A stretch of 46,258 bases of DNA from an uncultured Bacteroides sp. GTDB taxonomy: Bacteria > Bacteroidota > Bacteroidia > Bacteroidales > Bacteroidaceae. The stretch is from positions 1-46,258 of the forward strand of contig NZ_CAJLKP010000051.1 of the NCBI RefSeq assembly GCF_905207245.1. The letters are read 5' to 3'. The notes beneath the pieces are model-generated. The model searched no databases and had not been told where the DNA came from. It saw only the letters and a list, made by a program, of their open reading frames with translations. Positions 8,193-16,888 of the stretch are shown here, piece after piece (position 1 is the stretch's first letter; the number at the start of each line of letters is the position of its first letter). The position numbers and the translations under genes are program-made.

Positions 8193-9890
8193 TTAATATC
8201 CCGGATTCTGGTCTTCAGCACTCATTAGCTCGTTAGCATCAATAGCTGCCTGAGGGATTGGACGCAGTAATTTGTGCCCTATCGCCTGTTGGGCACGCCC
8301 TTTTATCTGAGGATTATATAAATTGTTATATTCCACAAGTTTTTGGGTTCGTCTTAAATCAATCCATCTGGAGCCCTGCCCAAATAATTCACATGCACGT
8401 TCTTTAAGTATAGTGTCCACATCAATGGAAGTGACTGCATTTAGTTGTGCGCGGCGGCGTACTTCATTCAGGCGTGCCAGAGCATTTTCACTATCTCCCG
8501 CTTTTAAATAGGCTTCCGCTGCTATCAGATAAACTTCTGATAGAGTAATGATGTGTATGTCACGGTAATCCGTTTTATTGGAGTAGCTTCCCGTATTAGA
8601 ATCGTCAAATTTACGACATGGGGCTCCTCCATAAGAGTAAGTCACAAATGTTTCGTAATCAATCTCTCCCGGCATATACTCTTGAGGATCACGTGTATGG
8701 TCGGACATAGGAAGTATCCATGTGTTTTTCCGGTTTTCAGGATCAAGGGCTTTCCAAGCCTCTATATCTTCTTCTGTTTCATACCAAGCCGGATAATAAC
8801 GTTTCAAAGGAGTGCCTATAAAAGTTTCTCCATTTCTATACCAATCCCAATACCAATAGTTTGAGGCAGTGACGATATCCGGAAGTTCTTTCATGAATGT
8901 TACTTCATAGCGTACATCCCCTTTCTCAAAGCATTGCAAGGCATGTAAGGTTGCTATAAAGGCAGACGTACTTCCTTTTCCGTGATCTTCCTGTCCGCCA
9001 ATATGGTTACAATAGAAAGAACTCCAGGGATGTCCACCACTGACTGTATTGGTTGCCGTCGCATAATCATATTCTACATCCCAGATAAATTCTTCATTGT
9101 CATCTCCGCTATAATCTGCCCTCCATAGATTTGCAAAAGGAGTAATCAGACTACGTTTGGCAATTACATCATCTGCAGTTTGAGCTGCTTTAGAAAAATA
9201 TTCTTTTTTATCCAGGTCCCAGGCTGCTGCCAGATAGGTTTTAGCCAGTAATGCACGTGCTGATTCAATACTTGCACGTCCTCCTCCATTCTGTGCTGTG
9301 GACTTTTCGAGTACTCCGTTAGCTACTACATTCTCCAGTTCCTCAATGATATAGGCATATATGTCACTGGCAGCAGATTTTGGATAACCTGTCTGGGCAT
9401 TGGCTACGTATTCTTTCATCAAAGGTACACCGCCGAAGGTATTAACCAATATATAATAATAATTTGCAGCCAGTACGCGCGCTTCATCCACGCGCTTATT
9501 ACGTAATATTTCATCAATTTCTGCATCTTGGGCATAATGCTTCACGGCGTAAGCTGCACGAATTCCTTTATAACATGCTGTATAAAGCTCCTTCATTACG
9601 CTATTTTCCGGATTCAAAGTTTCATATTCATGCAATTCGTCATTAATATAGTTGCGTCCGTCGGCATACATGTCCGTACCTGCGTTGAAATAGGTTGTAT
9701 AACTGGAAGAGGCATAAATATCCCGTAAAGTTTCATAGGCATTGGATACCAAGGATTCAAATCCCGATTTTGTAGAGAAGTATTCCTTGTCCGTCACGTT
9801 CGATTTATTATCCGTAGTTAAAAAACTGTCACAACTTACTATCCAGGCGGAGCAAACCAGCAGGATAGCTATATATATAAACTTTTTCAT
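8193..9890 (-). CDS. SusD-like outer-membrane glycan-binding lipoprotein (PUL A)
   Basis: A 565-residue protein starting MKKFIYIAILLVCSAWIVSC, with lipobox Cys20. An open frame extends 33 codons further upstream, into the end of susC, but those residues do not look like a signal peptide, so the ATG at 9888-9890 is chosen. The body shows the SusD pattern: an N-terminal helical region (YFSTKSGFESLVSNAYETLR), TPR-like helices with ARVLAANYYYILVNTFGGVP, and the C-terminal SusD region (LSEVYLIAAEAYLKAGD, then LNEVRRRAQ and RACELFGQGSRWIDLRR). It forms the lid of the SusC transporter just upstream and binds the glycan at the cell surface. The gap to susC is 23 nt, so the two are co-transcribed. Confidence 0.93.
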   Translation of the reverse strand: MKKFIYIAILLVCSAWIVSCDSFLTTDNKSNVTDKEYFSTKSGFESLVSNAYETLRDIYASSSYTTYFNAGTDMYADGRNYINDELHEYETLNPENSVMKELYTACYKGIRAAYAVKHYAQDAEIDEILRNKRVDEARVLAANYYYILVNTFGGVPLMKEYVANAQTGYPKSAASDIYAYIIEELENVVANGVLEKSTAQNGGGRASIESARALLAKTYLAAAWDLDKKEYFSKAAQTADDVIAKRSLITPFANLWRADYSGDDNEEFIWDVEYDYATATNTVSGGHPWSSFYCNHIGGQEDHGKGSTSAFIATLHALQCFEKGDVRYEVTFMKELPDIVTASNYWYWDWYRNGETFIGTPLKRYYPAWYETEEDIEAWKALDPENRKNTWILPMSDHTRDPQEYMPGEIDYETFVTYSYGGAPCRKFDDSNTGSYSNKTDYRDIHIITLSEVYLIAAEAYLKAGDSENALARLNEVRRRAQLNAVTSIDVDTILKERACELFGQGSRWIDLRRTQKLVEYNNLYNPQIKGRAQQAIGHKLLRPIPQAAIDANELMSAEDQNPGY

Positions 9891-9913
9891 ATCACTTATC
9901 TTTGCTTTAAAAA

Positions 9914-12900
9914 TTAGAATTTGATGTTCGCACCTATTTGATAAGTCACTGAAGCAGGTCCACCATCGGTCAGTTTTGCACCTGCCCATTCCGGGTCAAA
10001 GCCTTCATAGTCCGTGAAACAGAACGGGTTCAGTACATTGACGTAAAGGCGCAAATGTTGTAAGCCGGCTTTAGTAATCCATTTTTTGGGGAATGTATAT
10101 CCCACACAAATGTTTTTTACTTTTACAAAAGAAGTCTTCTGATATTGGAATCCTTCTCCTTTTGCACTGCCTTTATCTGAGAAGTAACCACCGGCCGATG
10201 TGTCCGAATTGTTAGGATAAGGATATTTGCCGTAATGAGTTTCAGTAGTATATACTATATCACCGGTAGTGTGGTCGATGGTGGGTGTACCTTTGGGAAT
10301 ATAGAAGTCCATTGCCATATGTTGGTTGCCACGGTCAGACCATTTCATGTATTTATCATGGAAATAACTGCGTGACCATTGGCCTTGCTTTGTGTAAACC
10401 ATTACTGAAAAATCAAAACCTTTGTAATACATGCTTGAACTCAGGCTTCCCATCCATTTGGGATCTGTGCAACCATATATCTGTTTATCTTCGTCAGTGA
10501 TTTTACCATCATTATTCCAGTCGTTCACAGCTACCTGTCCTTCATACCATTTATAATTCTTGCCATATTTGGCATAAAATTCCTGCAAAGTGTAGTGGAT
10601 ATCTCCATCTTTTGTATGCATGGTTACCCCCTTATCGGTAATGACATCGGTGTGAGTATAATCACGAAGTACATTCAAAGGCTCACCGATAAAGCGGTTG
10701 GAAGCTACCTCATCTACCTTTCCATTGCTGAGTTCCAGTATTTTGTTCCAGTTTCTGGAGTAATTAAGGCTTAAATCCCAAGTGAAATTCTGGTTTCTGA
10801 TAACTCCGAACTGGACTCCCAGTTCCACACCGGTATTGCGAACCGAGCCTACATTAAAAGTGGCTTTCGTTTCCCCCGTTTCAATGGGAACAATGCGGTC
10901 CATTATCTGTCCGTCGGATAACCTGTGATAGAAGTCGGTGGTCAGGTTGATGCGACTGTCAAATACGCTGAAATCTACACCGAAATCAAATTCCTTCACT
11001 TTCTCCCAGATGAGCTTTGTATTGACCAACCCATTGGGATAATAGCCTTGCACTTCCGAGCCATCCAATACTACATAACTGGGACCTGAAGCTGTGGCAA
11101 TTGTTACGTAATCTCCTACGTTATTGTTTCCCGTAACACCATAAGACAGACGTAGTTTCAAATTATTTAGCCAATTCGTATCTTTCAAAAAATTCTCTTC
11201 GGACATGCGCCAGGCCAGAGCAACAGACGGGAACCATCCCCAACGTTTATCTTTGGCAAAACGCGAAGAGCCGTCGGTACGTGCCGTAGCTGTAGCCATA
11301 TATTTACCTTTATAAGAATAATTCAGACGAAGAGCCCCGGACACCAATGTAGACTCCGTATAAGAAGATCCAATCTCTTTATCACCGGAGGCTTTATTCA
11401 TTGCATGGAATGAGAGCATATCATCAGATATCCCGAATCCTTTCAGAGTATAAATTTCTTTATCAGAACGATACATGGAGAACAACCCCATAACGCCAAA
11501 TGTATGATTACCTATTGTTTTGTTAAAGTCAATCTGGTTGTCCCAGGTCCAATCCAAGCGGTCTGTTGTCTCTACTTCTGCAGAGTTCGTACCATTTATC
11601 TGATAATAATTTGATCCTGACGGATTGCGGTCGTTCACTCCGGTTGCATTGAACATACCTTGCCGTCCATGATAAAAATTAGGTGAGAAAGTAGTTGTGA
11701 ACTTCAAACCGTTCATAATATTAGCCCGCAAATAGACATTACCGAAAACATGGAATTTGCGTGTCTGATTCGTATAGTTCTCATCTGCCAGGTCATTTAA
11801 AGGACTGATAGTGGAAGTAAACTGTCCCGTAGACTCAAAAGCATCTTTTGATCCGGGATTGTTGATGATATTCCCATTTGCATCATAAGGTGCTACAAAA
11901 GGATTAAAATAAAAGGCATTCTCATAGGGGCAATATGTACTGTTTGTGCTGAAATCATCCTGTACCGTATAAGCCATATTTACCGTGAAGCCGGCATCAA
12001 ACACTTTTGAGATTTTTCCATCCAGAGCGCCTTTAATATTAAATCGGGAATAGTTATTATGCTTGAACACATTTTCTTCTCCCTGGTACCCCAATCCTAA
12101 ACGGTAATTAAGATTCTCAGTAGCACCGTTTGCACTGATATAATGATTCTGTTGTGAACCGGTTCTGGTAACAAGATCTGTCCAATCGTAGCCATCTGTT
12201 CCGGACATCATCATTTCATAAATCTTAGAATCCCTATAATTGGCTCCGCCATCGCGTTTTAAGAAGGTGGTTTCTAAGTCAGACTGCTTGATTTCATAGT
12301 GAGGAACTCCATTTGCATCCACTCCTTTACGGCTGGAACCGTCAAAAACCTCGGAAGTCAGGACAGTGTGGCGTGCGAAACGATAGTCGATAAACTCCTG
12401 GGCATTCATGAAATCAGGCATGCGCGCTACTTTCCGAATACCGTAGTAGCCGTCGTACGATATAGATACGCGTTGAGGCTTTCCTGCTCCTTTGGCACCT
12501 TTTGTAGTAATCATTATCACACCGGCGGAGGCACGCGAGCCATAGATGGCGGTAGATGAAGCATCTTTCAATACATCCACACGTTCTATATCTTCCGGGT
12601 TCAGGAAATCCATAGATGAGCATACAATGCCATCAATAACATAAAGAGGGGAAGCCTGCTTGTTGATGGAAGCTTGACCGCGTATCTGTATATTAAATCC
12701 ACCGCCGGCACGACTATTGGACTGAGTAATATTGACTCCCGGAACTGCTCCCTGCAATGCGTCTTCCAGGCGGGTAGAACCTCTGGCGGCAAGTTTCTCG
12801 GAAGAAATGGAGCCTACTGCACCTGTTAAATCCGATTTCTTCATTGTGCCGTAACCCACCACTACGACTTCGTCCAGTGTTTCGGCATCTTCCGATAAAG

Positions 12901-13240
12901 TCAAGTTAAAAGAAGTCTGTCCGTTAACTTGTACTTCCAGTGTTTTATATCCGATAAAACTAACCTGGATAGTTCCATTGGCCGGAACATCAGAGAGGGT
13001 GAAATTACCGTCCATATCGGTTATCGTACCATTGGTAGTACCTTTCAATACAATACTGGCTCCGATGACGGTTTCTCCATTCGTGTCAGTTACAGTTCCC
13101 TTAATTTTACCGGTTTGCTGAGAAGAGTAAGTCGATTCCGGTTCATTAGCTGCATGCGTCACGTGACTGCCGGAAAGAAGCACTGCGCAAATCATAATCG
13201 CTATCAGCGATTTTCTGTTTCCATAGAAAATAAGTTTCAT
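9914..13240 (-). CDS. SusC-like TonB-dependent outer-membrane transporter (PUL A)
   Basis: A 1108-residue protein with a signal peptide ending at about THAANE. A carboxypeptidase-regulatory-like beta-sandwich follows (GKIKGTVTDTNGETVIGASI at residues 44-63), then the linker LDEVVVVGYGTMKKSDLTGAV. The plug domain has IRGQASINK...PLYVIDGI and IERVDVLKDASSTAIYGSRA, and a long beta-barrel ends in the aromatic C terminus NIKF. It imports oligosaccharides to the periplasm with TonB energy and pairs with the SusD that follows. No STN or anti-sigma-interaction domain is seen, consistent with HTCS rather than ECF control. The nearest regulator, directly upstream, is the broken HTCS gene, so induction of this operon may be changed. 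Confidence 0.94.
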   Translation of the reverse strand: MKLIFYGNRKSLIAIMICAVLLSGSHVTHAANEPESTYSSQQTGKIKGTVTDTNGETVIGASIVLKGTTNGTITDMDGNFTLSDVPANGTIQVSFIGYKTLEVQVNGQTSFNLTLSEDAETLDEVVVVGYGTMKKSDLTGAVGSISSEKLAARGSTRLEDALQGAVPGVNITQSNSRAGGGFNIQIRGQASINKQASPLYVIDGIVCSSMDFLNPEDIERVDVLKDASSTAIYGSRASAGVIMITTKGAKGAGKPQRVSISYDGYYGIRKVARMPDFMNAQEFIDYRFARHTVLTSEVFDGSSRKGVDANGVPHYEIKQSDLETTFLKRDGGANYRDSKIYEMMMSGTDGYDWTDLVTRTGSQQNHYISANGATENLNYRLGLGYQGEENVFKHNNYSRFNIKGALDGKISKVFDAGFTVNMAYTVQDDFSTNSTYCPYENAFYFNPFVAPYDANGNIINNPGSKDAFESTGQFTSTISPLNDLADENYTNQTRKFHVFGNVYLRANIMNGLKFTTTFSPNFYHGRQGMFNATGVNDRNPSGSNYYQINGTNSAEVETTDRLDWTWDNQIDFNKTIGNHTFGVMGLFSMYRSDKEIYTLKGFGISDDMLSFHAMNKASGDKEIGSSYTESTLVSGALRLNYSYKGKYMATATARTDGSSRFAKDKRWGWFPSVALAWRMSEENFLKDTNWLNNLKLRLSYGVTGNNNVGDYVTIATASGPSYVVLDGSEVQGYYPNGLVNTKLIWEKVKEFDFGVDFSVFDSRINLTTDFYHRLSDGQIMDRIVPIETGETKATFNVGSVRNTGVELGVQFGVIRNQNFTWDLSLNYSRNWNKILELSNGKVDEVASNRFIGEPLNVLRDYTHTDVITDKGVTMHTKDGDIHYTLQEFYAKYGKNYKWYEGQVAVNDWNNDGKITDEDKQIYGCTDPKWMGSLSSSMYYKGFDFSVMVYTKQGQWSRSYFHDKYMKWSDRGNQHMAMDFYIPKGTPTIDHTTGDIVYTTETHYGKYPYPNNSDTSAGGYFSDKGSAKGEGFQYQKTSFVKVKNICVGYTFPKKWITKAGLQHLRLYVNVLNPFCFTDYEGFDPEWAGAKLTDGGPASVTYQIGANIKF

Positions 13241-13283
13241 AGGCCAACCTTTTTAAAATTAGACATTAAAGTTTTTAACGTCA

Positions 13284-13291
13284 CAAAGGTA
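13284..13291 (-). promoter_or_regulatory. Bacteroides -7 box for the PUL A susC operon
   Basis: Read on the minus strand the bases are TACCTTTG, an exact TAnnTTTG match, 43 nt upstream of the susC ATG. No -33 TTTG is visible, which fits a promoter that needs an activator. Confidence 0.5.
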
Positions 13292-13330
13292 ACCGGTTGG
13301 CTGTTTCTGGAAGGTGAAGCATTGTCCGGT

Positions 13331-13378
13331 AAGGTTGAAACATGTTCCTTCTACCTTTTAAGAACATGTTTCAACTTC
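13331..13378. repeat. Long inverted repeat between the HTCS remnant and the susC promoter
   Basis: GTTGAAACATGTTC at 13334-13347 and GAACATGTTTCAAC at 13362-13375 form a perfect 14-bp inverted repeat with a 14-nt loop, extendable by two more pairs (one G.T). It begins 18 nt after the HTCS remnant stop and lies about 43 bp upstream of the susC -7 box. It could be a terminator of the regulator transcript (although there is no T-tract) or an operator for susC. Confidence 0.6.
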
Positions 13379-13395
13379 ATCCATAGTGGGGAGTG

Positions 13396-16277
13396 TTATG
13401 CGTTTTTTGCCGCTTTCATCGCGTATTCTGTTGGTTGCATACCAAATTCTTTCTTGAAACAGATCGAAAAGTACTTGGGGTCATTGAAACCTACCTGATA
13501 GGCCAGGTCGGAGATACGTATATTCTTATTCCCATCCATGATGTTGCAGGCGGCTTTCAGGCGGATGCTGCGTACAAAGCCTGTTGTATTCAGCCCTGTC
13601 AGTGATTTAAGTTTCTTGTGCAGGGTGGTGCGGCTTGTCGCCATTTCATCGATAAACTGGGGAACGTCAAAGTCAGTGTCACTCAAGTGCCTGTTCACAC
13701 AAGCAATGGCATCCTGCAAGAACTTCTCATCGTCCGAAGCGATGTTCGTAAAGAACTGGAATTTGTGTGATGCACTTTGTCTGTTTCGCCTTTTTGCAGA
13801 TATTTCCGGTTGCGCAGCATCAGTCTTCTGCGTATTTCCCACCATATCAATGCCAAGACTGATGCGGACATTAATGCATAGATAAGATATGCCCACCAAG
13901 TGGCCCAAAAAGGAGGTTTGATGATTATTTCCATTTTCCGTATTTCTCCCCAATCTCCATTCTCGTTTGTGGCGCGTAGCTCAAAGACGTACTCTCCCGG
14001 AGATAGTTTGGAGTAATAGGCATTGCGGTTGGAAGCATCTACATAATGCCAGTCGGTGTCGAGCTCTTGCAGCCTGTAGGCGTAATTATTCTGTTGGGGA
14101 TGGTTGTAAGTGAGGGAGGCAAAACATATGGTAAAATTAGAATATGCAGCAGGGATAACGAGCTGTTCTGTAAAATCGGCGGTGAAAGGGCTGATTTCTT
14201 TTCTTTCACTTTCTGGCATCTGCTCCAATGATTTCCCGTCTATCCATATATCCGTAATGCATAAAGAAATGTCGGAATGATTTTCTCCGGCTATTTTAGA
14301 GTTGAACGTAACGATGCCACGGCTGCAACCGAAATAGAAAGTGCCGTTACGATAGAAAGACGCATTCTGATTGAAGAAGTTATCGGCTAATCCGTCGGCC
14401 ACTGTGAATATCCGTACCCGCCCTTTCTCTTCTCCGCTAATTGTCAACTTCACCAATCCCTGATTAGTGCCCAGCCAGAGGTTTCCGCTATTGTCCTCTT
14501 CCATACTGCCAACCATGTCTCCCGGCAAATTATATTCCTGATGAACAGTACGGAAGCAATCATTTTGTGCGTCATACAGGCAAAGCCCGCTTCCTTCTGT
14601 TCCCACCCAGACCTTTCCATTCTTGTCCAAAAGAAAACAAAGTGGGGTGTTGACCGGTAACAAACCATTTTCAATACAGTAATTTTTGCATTGCAAAGAT
14701 TCGGGCTGTTCCATATTGCCGGTGACGTGGACGATACCATTATTATTGGTTGCCAGCCACAGGGAGCCGTCATTATCTTCCATTATGCTGGTTATTTCTT
14801 TAGAAAGTAATTTATCAGCATCGGGCAATTGATTGAAACAGTATTCGCGACCATCCTGATAACGCACGCTAAGCCCCTTATAGGTGCCTAACCACCAATT
14901 ACCTTTCCGGTCTTCATGTACCCAATAGACTAAATCGTGAGGCATAAAACCACAATTCGAGGCCCTGTATTGGTGGACAATCTTCCCATCCCGACAAGCT
15001 ATCACCCCTCCATCATGGATAGCAAGTAGTACCTCTTGGGTAGATGGACTGTAAGAAATATGATAGGGGCGTTTGGAGGGAATTAAGGTTACTTTCTCGT
15101 CTTCCGACTGATAATCAATTCCATATCCGAAGCCTACCCAGGAAGCTCCGCTTTCTTCCACATACAGGGTAGAGATAATATCCGTAAAAGATTTCCCGTT
15201 GCCACGCGGATAAAATACTTCGAAAGGACGTGTGCGGGTATTTACATGAAAGACTCCGGCGCCTTTTGTCCCAATCCACATCAGACCGTTTTTATCACGA
15301 AAGACGGTGTTCACTTCACGAACAGGCAGATAGTGTTCTGAACCTGACTCTCTGTAGTTTATAAATTTCCCTTCATCAGTCAAGTCCATGATGCTGACCC
15401 CATTCCGTGTACCCAGCCATAGCGAATGAGTTTGCAGGTCTTCGTGAATGGAATAAATAAAATCGGAAGAAAGGGATAGAGTGTTTAGTGCATCGTGTTT
15501 ATAGGCTTTTTCAACAGATAATGTCTTCTTATCAGATGAGAAGGTTACTTTATACAGCCCGGAACCACTTGTGCCTATCCATAATGCACCTTTGGAGTCT
15601 TGAAATAAAGCCAATATGGAGTTGCTCTCATCCAACGGAGGATAATGTATAAACTTGTTTTCCTTTATATTGTAGTGGAAAAGCCCGTCCTGCCATGTAC
15701 CAATCAATAAATCGCCATTTTCATCTTCGAGTATGGCCTGAACATTGATTTGTTCGGGTACTTCGCCTTTACAATTCTTGCTTGTCATCAGCTCTAATGT
15801 ATCTTGTTCCGCATTATAATAAGCCATTCCACGGATATATCCCAAATAAACTTTATTATCTTTGGTTACGTGAATTTCGTTCAAACGATGCTTGCTTATT
15901 CCCTCTAGCTTCATTTTCCTCATTTTGCCTGTTTGCTTATCGAGTACGCAAAGTCCTTCATGCGTCCCAATCCAAAGACGGTGGGAATAATCTTCTTCTG
16001 CACAAAGCACATTATTATTAACTAAAAGTCCGGGGTTGTAAAGGTTGGATTTATAAGTGCGAACTTCATAACCGTCGTAACGGAATAATCCATAGAATGT
16101 AGCAATCCAGATATATCCATCTCTGTCCTGATAGACTTGGTGAACCATGCTGTTAGGTAATCCTTCCGGCGTGGAGAATTGCTTGAATTCCAGATTATCG
16201 AAGCAGGGCTGTGCCTGTCCGGAAAGAAGTGATAAGGTTATTATCAGAAGTGTCAATGCTGCTTTAAGTGTTTTCAT
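13396..16277 (-). pseudogene. Degenerate HTCS regulator: sensor and AraC parts kept, kinase and receiver lost, frameshifted
   Basis: The 5' part encodes a signal peptide (MKTLKAALTLLIITLSLLSG), many Reg_prop beta-propeller repeats (GYIWIATFYGLFRYDG and similar), a Y_Y_Y domain and a transmembrane helix near residues 791-812. After WWEIRRRLMLRNRKYLQK this frame runs into 31 unrelated residues and stops at 13695. The shifted frame continues as KRRNRQSASHKFQFFTNIA and goes straight into SDDEKFLQDAIACVNRHLSD and a complete AraC domain ending at 13396. Adding one base in the A-run at 13791-13795 (minus strand CAAAAAGG) would join the frames. FFTNIA is normally followed by the catalytic His of the kinase; here it meets the receiver-AraC linker, so about 400 residues are missing. 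It should control the adjacent susC operon. If translated, the products would be a sensor without output and possibly a free AraC fragment. Sequencing error could explain the frameshift but not the deletion. Confidence 0.85.
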
Positions 16278-16304
16278 TACTGCATGCTATTAGATTTCAT
16301 TGGG

Positions 16305-16312
16305 CGAAATTA
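16305..16312 (-). promoter_or_regulatory. Possible -7 box for the HTCS remnant
   Basis: On the minus strand the bases are TAATTTCG, one mismatch from TAnnTTTG, 28 nt upstream of the ATG. Weak, position-based evidence. Confidence 0.3.
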
Positions 16313-16480
16313 CGAAAATCTTGGAATTAAATAGGATTCCTCTGATAAATGCATCGTCCTGTGGTAGATAAATATGCGTTTGGTTTACTCTTTTTCCTCC
16401 CTTAACAACACATAGCTCTTTTCTTAGGCACTTTTATTGTTTTTCCCTGCCAAGGTTTAATCCTTTGCCTACGAATGCTT

Positions 16481-16590
16481 ATTCTTTCTACCATGGAGGT
16501 TTTTTCTTTCCACCATGGTGGAAAGAAACTTTCTACGTGATGGAAAGAAACTTTCCCCACGGTGGAAAGAATAAATGTCCACTGCGATTT
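16481..16590. repeat. Array of 22-bp imperfect palindromic units
   Basis: Units start at 16481, 16503, 16525, 16547 and (degenerate) 16569, exactly 22 bp apart. Each carries variants of TTTCYACC..GGTGGAAA. At 16503-16528 the two halves make a perfect 26-bp palindrome with core CTTTCCACCATGGTGGAAAG. A further hairpin, CTGCGAT/ATCGCAG with an 11-nt loop, lies at 16582-16606. The array sits in the 611-bp gap between the divergent HTCS remnant and GH2 gene, about 300-410 bp upstream of the GH2 start. The rest of the gap holds two -7 boxes and AT-rich sequence without a gene. The same 22-bp period recurs upstream of the HTCS at 42112. Confidence 0.8.
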
Positions 16591-16756
16591 TTCTTAGCTA
16601 TCGCAGGGAAAAAATATAAAAGTGGCGATCTGAGAACTTAATTCAAACACTTACTTTATCGCCCTATCACCTTATCACATTTTGTTCATTAGAAAGAAAT
16701 GAAGGAGACTTTTGATGCGGTTCCCCTGCAATATTCCTGATTGCTCCATTATTCTG

Positions 16757-16764
16757 TACTTTTG
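16757..16764 (+). promoter_or_regulatory. Candidate distal -7 box for the GH2-HTCS operon
   Basis: TACTTTTG matches TAnnTTTG, 124 nt upstream of the GH2 ATG. No convincing -33 element. Confidence 0.35.
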
Positions 16765-16851
16765 GGGTATCTTTCTGATAAGCACGCTAAAAATGGAAAG
16801 ATTATTGCATTTATTGAGTCAATTGCGTTACTTTGAAAATGGATTTGTGGC

Positions 16852-16859
16852 TAACTTTG
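16852..16859 (+). promoter_or_regulatory. Candidate proximal -7 box for the GH2-HTCS operon
   Basis: TAACTTTG matches TAnnTTTG and lies 29 nt upstream of the GH2 ATG. A TTTG at 16832-16835 is a possible, closely spaced -33 element. This is the better of the two candidates. Confidence 0.5.
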
Positions 16860-16888
16860 CTTTCGAACAATTAAAATAGTTAGATACC

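Noticed and set aside
9891..9989. Upstream extension of the PUL A susD
   Set aside because: The 33 extra codons overlap the end of susC and do not resemble a signal peptide; the start at 9890 gives a proper lipobox.
13785..13800. Programmed -1 frameshift in the HTCS remnant
   Set aside because: The A5 run does not give a proper slippery heptamer in the zero frame, and the kinase and receiver are missing anyway, so mutation is the simpler reading.
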